Assembly: GCF_002198095.1 (NCBI RefSeq)
Contig: NZ_NHMK01000034.1
Coordinates: forward strand, 1 to 30,759
Source of the DNA: Deinococcus indicus
Lineage (GTDB): Bacteria; Deinococcota; Deinococci; Deinococcales; Deinococcaceae
Direction of reading: 5' to 3'
DNA: 30,759 nt
Position 1 is the stretch's first letter. The number at the start of each line of letters is the position of its first letter. Position numbers and translations under genes: made by a program. Positions 26,531-30,759 of this stretch are shown here, piece by piece. The notes under the pieces were generated by a model. It was not told where the DNA came from, searched no databases, and worked only from the letters and a program-made list of their open reading frames with translations.

Positions 26531-27547
26531 ATGACCGACGTGGACTCCCTTCCCGCGCAGTACGTGACGAGTGGCGGCGCGCGCGTGTACACCCTGCCCG
26601 TGCGCGCCTTCCCGAACTTCCGCGCGAACGCCTACCTGCTCGTGCGCGGCAACCCGCACGCCCCGGCGTATGCGGCCCTGGTGGACACCGGCGGGAGTGG
26701 CCCAAACAACCTGAGTGACCTTCAGGCCGGATTTGCGGCGGTGCGGGACGGGTACGGCGAGGCGGTGGGCCTGGACACCCTGAGCCGGATCGTGATCACG
26801 CACCCGCACCCGGATCACCTGGGCGGCCTGAGCGCCCTTCGGGAGCACACGGACGCACCCGTGGCGGCGTTCCACTCGGCGGTGCCGTTCATCGAGCAGC
26901 CCGGCGCTCTCCGCGCGGCGTGGCTGACCCTGCCCGACGCGCAGGCCACGTGGCTGGGCCTGCCGCCCGGGGGCGAACTGGACGGCCGCATCCGCCGCCG
27001 GGGCTCGAACCTGACCGTGCCGCGCGCCCTTCCGGTCGCCACGCCCCTGCACGACGGGGACGTTCTGGACGACCTGCTGCACGTCATCCACACGCCGGGC
27101 CATGAAGGAAACCAGATCTGCCTGCGCGTGGACGAGGTGCTCCTGAGTGCCGATCACCTGCTGCCGCTGAACTCTCCGCCGCTGATGCCCGCGCGGTTCC
27201 TGCCCGGTAGCGGCGTCGCGGCGTTCCTGGCGTCGCTGGACCGGGTGGAGGCACTGGACGGCGTGACCCTCGCCCTGGGCGGCCACGACGGCCCCATGCC
27301 CGACCCCCGCGCCCGCATCCACGCGCTGCGCACCCGCACGCACGAGAAACTGGACGGTCTGCTCGCCGCCTGCACGCACCCCATGACCATCCACGACCTG
27401 CTGCTGGCACTGCACCCGCGCCTGCGGTCCATACAGGCGGTGCTGCTGCTCGACCAGACCGCCGCGCTGACCGAATACCTGACCGCGACGGGCGCCCTGA
27501 GCGAGACTGCGCGCGAGGACGGCGCGGGCCTGTTCACCCGCACCTGA
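26531..27547 (+). CDS. Metallo-beta-lactamase-fold hydrolase
   Basis: 338-aa MBL-fold enzyme. The metal motif HPHPDHLGG gives H91, H93, D95 and H96; a further His is in HTPGHEGNQ, Asp in [10 protein letters not shown] and His in [10 protein letters not shown], completing a two-metal site. The C-terminal segment ([24 protein letters not shown]) looks like the small winged-helix cap seen in LACTB2-like and related MBL hydrolases. The substrate is unknown. It is followed by trmH after 31 nt, though trmH has its own -10 box. Confidence 0.9.
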   Translation: MTDVDSLPAQYVTSGGARVYTLPVRAFPNFRANAYLLVRGNPHAPAYAALVDTGGSGPNNLSDLQAGFAAVRDGYGEAVGLDTLSRIVITHPHPDHLGGLSALREHTDAPVAAFHSAVPFIEQPGALRAAWLTLPDAQATWLGLPPGGELDGRIRRRGSNLTVPRALPVATPLHDGDVLDDLLHVIHTPGHEGNQICLRVDEVLLSADHLLPLNSPPLMPARFLPGSGVAAFLASLDRVEALDGVTLALGGHDGPMPDPRARIHALRTRTHEKLDGLLAACTHPMTIHDLLLALHPRLRSIQAVLLLDQTAALTEYLTATGALSETAREDGAGLFTRT

Positions 27548-27564
27548 ACCTGCGCGCCGTGCGG

Positions 27565-27570
27565 TACTCT
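27565..27570 (+). promoter_or_regulatory. -10 box TACTCT of trmH
   Basis: TACTCT ends 8 nt before the ATG at 27579. A GGAG at 27571-27574 could act as a ribosome site if the gene is co-transcribed with the MBL gene. Confidence 0.45.
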
Positions 27571-27578
27571 GGAGCGTT

Positions 27579-28244
<666 letters not shown>

Positions 28245-28307
28245 ACCGCCCCCGGCACACCCGCACGCTGGTCATATAGGCTGACCCGCCGCCGTTCGTG
28301 TCCGGCG

Positions 28308-28313
28308 TACACT
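28308..28313 (+). promoter_or_regulatory. -10 box TACACT of apgM
   Basis: TACACT, 7 nt, ATG at 28321, no ribosome site; leaderless geometry. Confidence 0.6.
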
Positions 28314-28320
28314 GACAGGC

Positions 28321-29553
28321 ATGAGCGACCTTCTGGACACCATCCGCGACCTCGCCAAACCGACCGACAGCAAGATCCTGATGGTCGTCCTCGACGGCGT
28401 GGGCGGCCTGCCCCTCGAAACGAACGGCGACACCGAACTCGCCGCCGCCAACACCCCCAACCTCGACGCGCTCGCCGCGCAGAGCCAGCTCGGGCAGATC
28501 GAACTCGTCGGCGCCGGCATCACCCCCGGCAGCGGCCCCGGCCACCTCAGCCTCTTCGGGTACGACCCCCTGAAGTACGTCGTCGGACGCGGCGCCCTCT
28601 CGGCCGTCGGCATCGGCGTGAAGCTCGGCGCCGGTGACGTCGCCGTGCGCGGCAACTTCGCCACCCTCGGCGCAGACCGCATCGTGCAGGACCGCCGCGC
28701 GGGCCGCCCCAGCGACGAGAAGAACGCCGAGATCGTCGCCAAGCTCAAGGCCGCCATCCCCGACATCGACGGCACCCCCGTCGAGATCTACACCGAGTCG
28801 GAGCACCGCTTCGTGGTCGTCTTCCGCGCGAATGGCGGCAGTCCCCTCGGCGCGAACCTCAGCGACGTGGACCCCCAGGCGACCGGCGTGCAACCCATGA
28901 CCGCCCAGGCCCACGACGACGCCAGCCAGAAAACCGCCCACCTCGTCAACGCCTTCGTCCAGCGCGCCGAAACCGCCCTCAAGGACGAACCGCAGGTCAA
29001 CGGCGTCCTCTTCCGCGGGTACAGCGACGTCCCCCACTTCCCCAGCTTCGACGCCGCCTACCAACTCAAAGCCGCCTGCATCGCCAGCTACCCCATGTAC
29101 AAAGGCCTCGCCAGCCTCGTCGGCATGGACGTCCTCACCGTGCAAGGTGAAGAAGACGCCCTCGACGGCAAAGTCCAGGCCCTGCGCGACAACTGGAGCA
29201 AGTACGACTTCTTCTACTTCCACGTCAAGAAAACCGACAGCACCGGCGAAGACGGCGACTTCAAAGCCAAAGTCAAGAAAATCGAACTCTTCGACGCCCT
29301 GCTCCCCCAACTCCTCGCCCTGAACCCCGACGTCATCGCCATCGTCGGCGACCACAGCACCCCCAGCAAACTCGCCACGCACTCCTGGCACCCCGTCCCC
29401 CTGCTCATCCGCAGCAACTACGGCCGCCGTGACCTCGCCCAGCGCTACACCGAAGACGAAGCCCTGAAAGGCAGCCTCGGCCTGCGTAGAGGCACCGACC
29501 TCATGCCGCTCCTCATGGCCAACGCCCTCAAACTTAACAAGTACGGCGCGTAA
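28321..29553 (+). CDS. apgM: 2,3-bisphosphoglycerate-independent phosphoglycerate mutase, archaeal type
   Basis: 410-aa alkaline-phosphatase-superfamily enzyme interconverting 3- and 2-phosphoglycerate in glycolysis and gluconeogenesis. Metal-site and catalytic features: [10 protein letters not shown] (D25), the phosphoserine nucleophile in [16 protein letters not shown] (S71), then [16 protein letters not shown] and [19 protein letters not shown] near the C-terminus. The length of about 410 and these motifs fit the archaeal ApgM type rather than the roughly 510-aa bacterial GpmI. Codon use is very strongly C-ending, often seen in well-expressed genes. A terminator follows 18 nt after the stop. 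Confidence 0.93.
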   Translation: MSDLLDTIRDLAKPTDSKILMVVLDGVGGLPLETNGDTELAAANTPNLDALAAQSQLGQIELVGAGITPGSGPGHLSLFGYDPLKYVVGRGALSAVGIGVKLGAGDVAVRGNFATLGADRIVQDRRAGRPSDEKNAEIVAKLKAAIPDIDGTPVEIYTESEHRFVVVFRANGGSPLGANLSDVDPQATGVQPMTAQAHDDASQKTAHLVNAFVQRAETALKDEPQVNGVLFRGYSDVPHFPSFDAAYQLKAACIASYPMYKGLASLVGMDVLTVQGEEDALDGKVQALRDNWSKYDFFYFHVKKTDSTGEDGDFKAKVKKIELFDALLPQLLALNPDVIAIVGDHSTPSKLATHSWHPVPLLIRSNYGRRDLAQRYTEDEALKGSLGLRRGTDLMPLLMANALKLNKYGA

Positions 29554-29571
29554 CACACAGACGCGCCCCGC

Positions 29572-29600
29572 AGCCCTTCCCGCTCTGGGAGGGGCTTTTC
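29572..29600 (+). terminator. Rho-independent terminator of apgM
   Basis: AGCCCTTCCC, 5-nt loop, GGGAGGGGCT (10-bp stem with one T-G pair), then TTTCTGTT. Confidence 0.9.
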
Positions 29601-30225
29601 TGTTAGCAGTTGGGGGGCTACTGGTTGGAGGGCGCGCGGGGTGGGGTTGCTCTGTTTCTGTTGGTAAGGTGGGCGCCTGCGGCGGGCTTCCCCACCCCCC
29701 AGCCCCCTCCGCAAGCGGCTCATACGAGTACCCCAGAGGGGCAGGGGGAGCGGTCGCTGCGCTCGGCAAGAGGTTCTACTTGGGCGGCGGAGGTGTATGG
29801 GGCGGTGACGTGTCTGGCTTCGACGCCATCCTCTGCCCCCCTCGTAGGCCCGCGCGCTGCGCGCACGACGGCCGGTGGCTGTCTGCGGTCAGGTGACCGG
29901 TGGGACGCTTCGCGCCGCTGATCGACTTTCAAAAACATGCTTCTGCGGAAGCCCAAAAAGTAGAACCTTGCGGCACGCACCAAGTTGGCTGGCCCATCCG
30001 GCGTCGTGGCAACGCGGCCCGTCGTGCGCGAAGCGCGCGGGGCGAACGGCGCGAAATCGGAGGATGGCGTGTGAGGCGTGGCCGTCCCCGCCCGATAACC
30101 CGCCGACCACCTCAGCGAAATACCTGCCCAGTGCCAACGTAAGCCCCCCCTGCCCCTCTGGGGTAGGGGGCTGGGGGGTGGGGAAGCCCGCCGCAGGCGC
30201 CCACCTTCCATCAGGAAAGCCCAGT
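29601..30225. other. Gene-free stretch holding an inverted-repeat island
   Basis: No credible gene is seen. Open frames here are Pro- and Arg-rich readings of low-complexity repeat sequence on both strands and look like no known protein. The stretch is explained mainly by the inverted-repeat island at 29666-30207; 29601-29665 is G-rich with nothing recognised. Confidence 0.7.
29666..30207. repeat. 540-bp imperfect palindrome with 63-bp near-perfect arms
   Basis: Left arm 29666-29748 and right arm 30146-30207 are reverse complements: 43 bp (AAGGTGGGCGCCTGCGGCGG onward) match exactly, and the next 19-20 bp (CCCCAGAGGGGCAGGGGG region) also match, except that the left arm has about 21 extra nt (CCGCAAGCGGCTCATACGAG region) in between. 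Inner parts also mirror each other: CCGCGCGCTGCGCGCACGACGG near 29850 with its complement near 30016-30042, and CGCCATCCTC near 29824 with its complement near 30061. The axis is near 29940. It looks like two copies of a dispersed repeat in opposite orientation, or a large MITE. Confidence 0.8.
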
Positions 30226-30759
30226 TCACGCCAGCCGCCCACTCCCCCTGCTCGTGAACTCCGCCCAGGCCCGTGCCAGCCGGTTGACGGCTTCGGGGAT
30301 GTGGTCGGGGTGCAGGGTGAAGGGGATGCGGAGGTACTGGTCGGGGAGGGGGGTGACGCCCATGCTGGCGCCGGGGTAGAGGCGCAGGCCGTGGCGGGCG
30401 GCGTGGTGGGTGTAGGCGCTGGCGGTGGGGCCAGGGAGGGTGATCCAGAGGAATTGTCCGCCGGGTGGGGTGGTGAAGGTCCAGTCGGGGAGGTGGGTGT
30501 GCAGGAGGTGGGCGAGGTGGTCGCGGGCGGGGGTGATGGCGGCGCGGCGCTCGTGGATGAGGGTGGGGAGGTCGGCGAGGAGGTGGAGGGCGAGGTGCTG
30601 GGCGGGTTGGCTGCTGCCGAAGTCGGTGAGGGTTTTGGCCTGTTTGAGGGTGGGGGCGAGGGTGGGGGGGAGGCGGAGCCAGCCGATGCGTAGGCCCGCC
30701 CAGTAGAGCTTGCTGAGGGAGCCGACGTTGAGGATGGGGGCGTGGGGGGCGAGGGTGCT
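30226..30759 (-). CDS. PLP-dependent aminotransferase, MocR/PdxR-like (5'-truncated by window edge)
   Basis: The open frame enters from the window end and stops with TGA at 30226-30228, giving 177 codons of a fold-type I PLP enzyme. VGSLSKLYWAGLRIGW contains the Schiff-base lysine, and PPGGQFLWITLPG and YPGASMGVTPLPDQYLRIPF are typical of the C-terminal domain of class I/II aminotransferases, including the GntR-fused MocR regulators. Whether an N-terminal DNA-binding domain is present cannot be told. The coding strand is strongly C-rich at third positions. It is separated from apgM by the repeat island. Confidence 0.85.
   Translation of the reverse strand, partial: STLAPHAPILNVGSLSKLYWAGLRIGWLRLPPTLAPTLKQAKTLTDFGSSQPAQHLALHLLADLPTLIHERRAAITPARDHLAHLLHTHLPDWTFTTPPGGQFLWITLPGPTASAYTHHAARHGLRLYPGASMGVTPLPDQYLRIPFTLHPDHIPEAVNRLARAWAEFTSRGSGRLA

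Noticed and set aside
29720..30229. Minus-strand ORF of 169 codons in the inverted-repeat island
   Set aside because: Its translation is Pro-, Arg- and Ser-rich and derives from the repeat arms; it has no start signal and no family-like sequence, and the plus-strand frames over the same bases are equally long.

Overview
The window is about 30.8 kb of very GC-rich bacterial chromosome, and its gene content and signals point to Deinococcus or a close relative. The evidence is a FrnE-type DsbA protein that carries both a CPWC motif and a C-terminal CX4C motif (the hallmark of Deinococcus FrnE), a MenG/UbiE quinone methylase, an archaeal-type phosphoglycerate mutase, and many start codons that sit 6-9 nt after a YANNNT -10 box with no Shine-Dalgarno site, which is the leaderless-mRNA architecture known in Deinococcus. 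The species cannot be named from the sequence alone. No rRNA, tRNA, CRISPR array, prophage or complete insertion sequence was seen. The region is a mosaic of short housekeeping and stress genes rather than one large operon.

Layout: 1-5.7 kb holds the 3' part of ftsH, convergent frnE, a secreted N-acetylmuramoyl-L-alanine amidase, an alkyltransferase-like (ATL) DNA-repair protein, a 157-bp MITE-like element and a membrane-anchored cytochrome c. 5.6-9.7 kb holds a LysR regulator divergent from a SAM methyltransferase, an ABC exporter and a lower-GC TM2-domain protein preceded by a 14-codon overlapping leader ORF. 9.7-17.2 kb is mostly on the minus strand: menG, a glycine C-acetyltransferase/AONS-family enzyme, a luciferase-like oxidoreductase, a translationally coupled pair of lipoproteins, lpd and hemW. 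17.2-19.2 kb carries a PaaI-type thioesterase, two divergent unknown genes and a VOC-fold protein. 19.2-23.8 kb carries a HerA-like ATPase, an auxin-efflux-type carrier and rpmF, interspersed with three related mini transcription units. 23.8-29.6 kb carries a TRIC-type channel, a class II photolyase, an unknown exported protein, an MBL-fold hydrolase, trmH and apgM. 29.6-30.2 kb is a gene-free inverted-repeat island, and the window ends inside a PLP aminotransferase on the minus strand.

The most unusual content lies between the genes. (1) Three copies, at about 19.3, 22.1 and 23.25 kb on the minus strand, of a near-consensus promoter (TTGACM, exactly 17 nt, TANNNT) share TGCATACCG inside the spacer, share the predicted start ATCA, and are followed at once by a Rho-independent terminator. 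Two would give RNAs of about 28 nt and one a two-hairpin RNA of about 69 nt. (2) A MITE-like repeat with ATACGG...CCGTAT ends occurs twice, and each time its first base is the last base of the stop codon of the neighbouring gene. (3) A GGATGGCAGATGGC-type palindromic repeat occurs once as an intergenic hairpin and twice in-frame inside protein genes (hemW and the HerA-like ATPase). (4) A roughly 540-bp imperfect palindrome follows apgM.

Functionally, the genes cover envelope and protein quality control (FtsH, FrnE, amidase), respiration and quinone/haem supply (cytochrome c, MenG, HemW, Lpd), DNA and RNA maintenance (ATL, photolyase, TrmH, HerA-like ATPase) and transport (ABC exporter, AEC carrier, TRIC channel). 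Most genes appear to have their own -10 box, so the window looks like many short, independently transcribed units. All functional calls rest on motif recognition by eye; no database search was possible.
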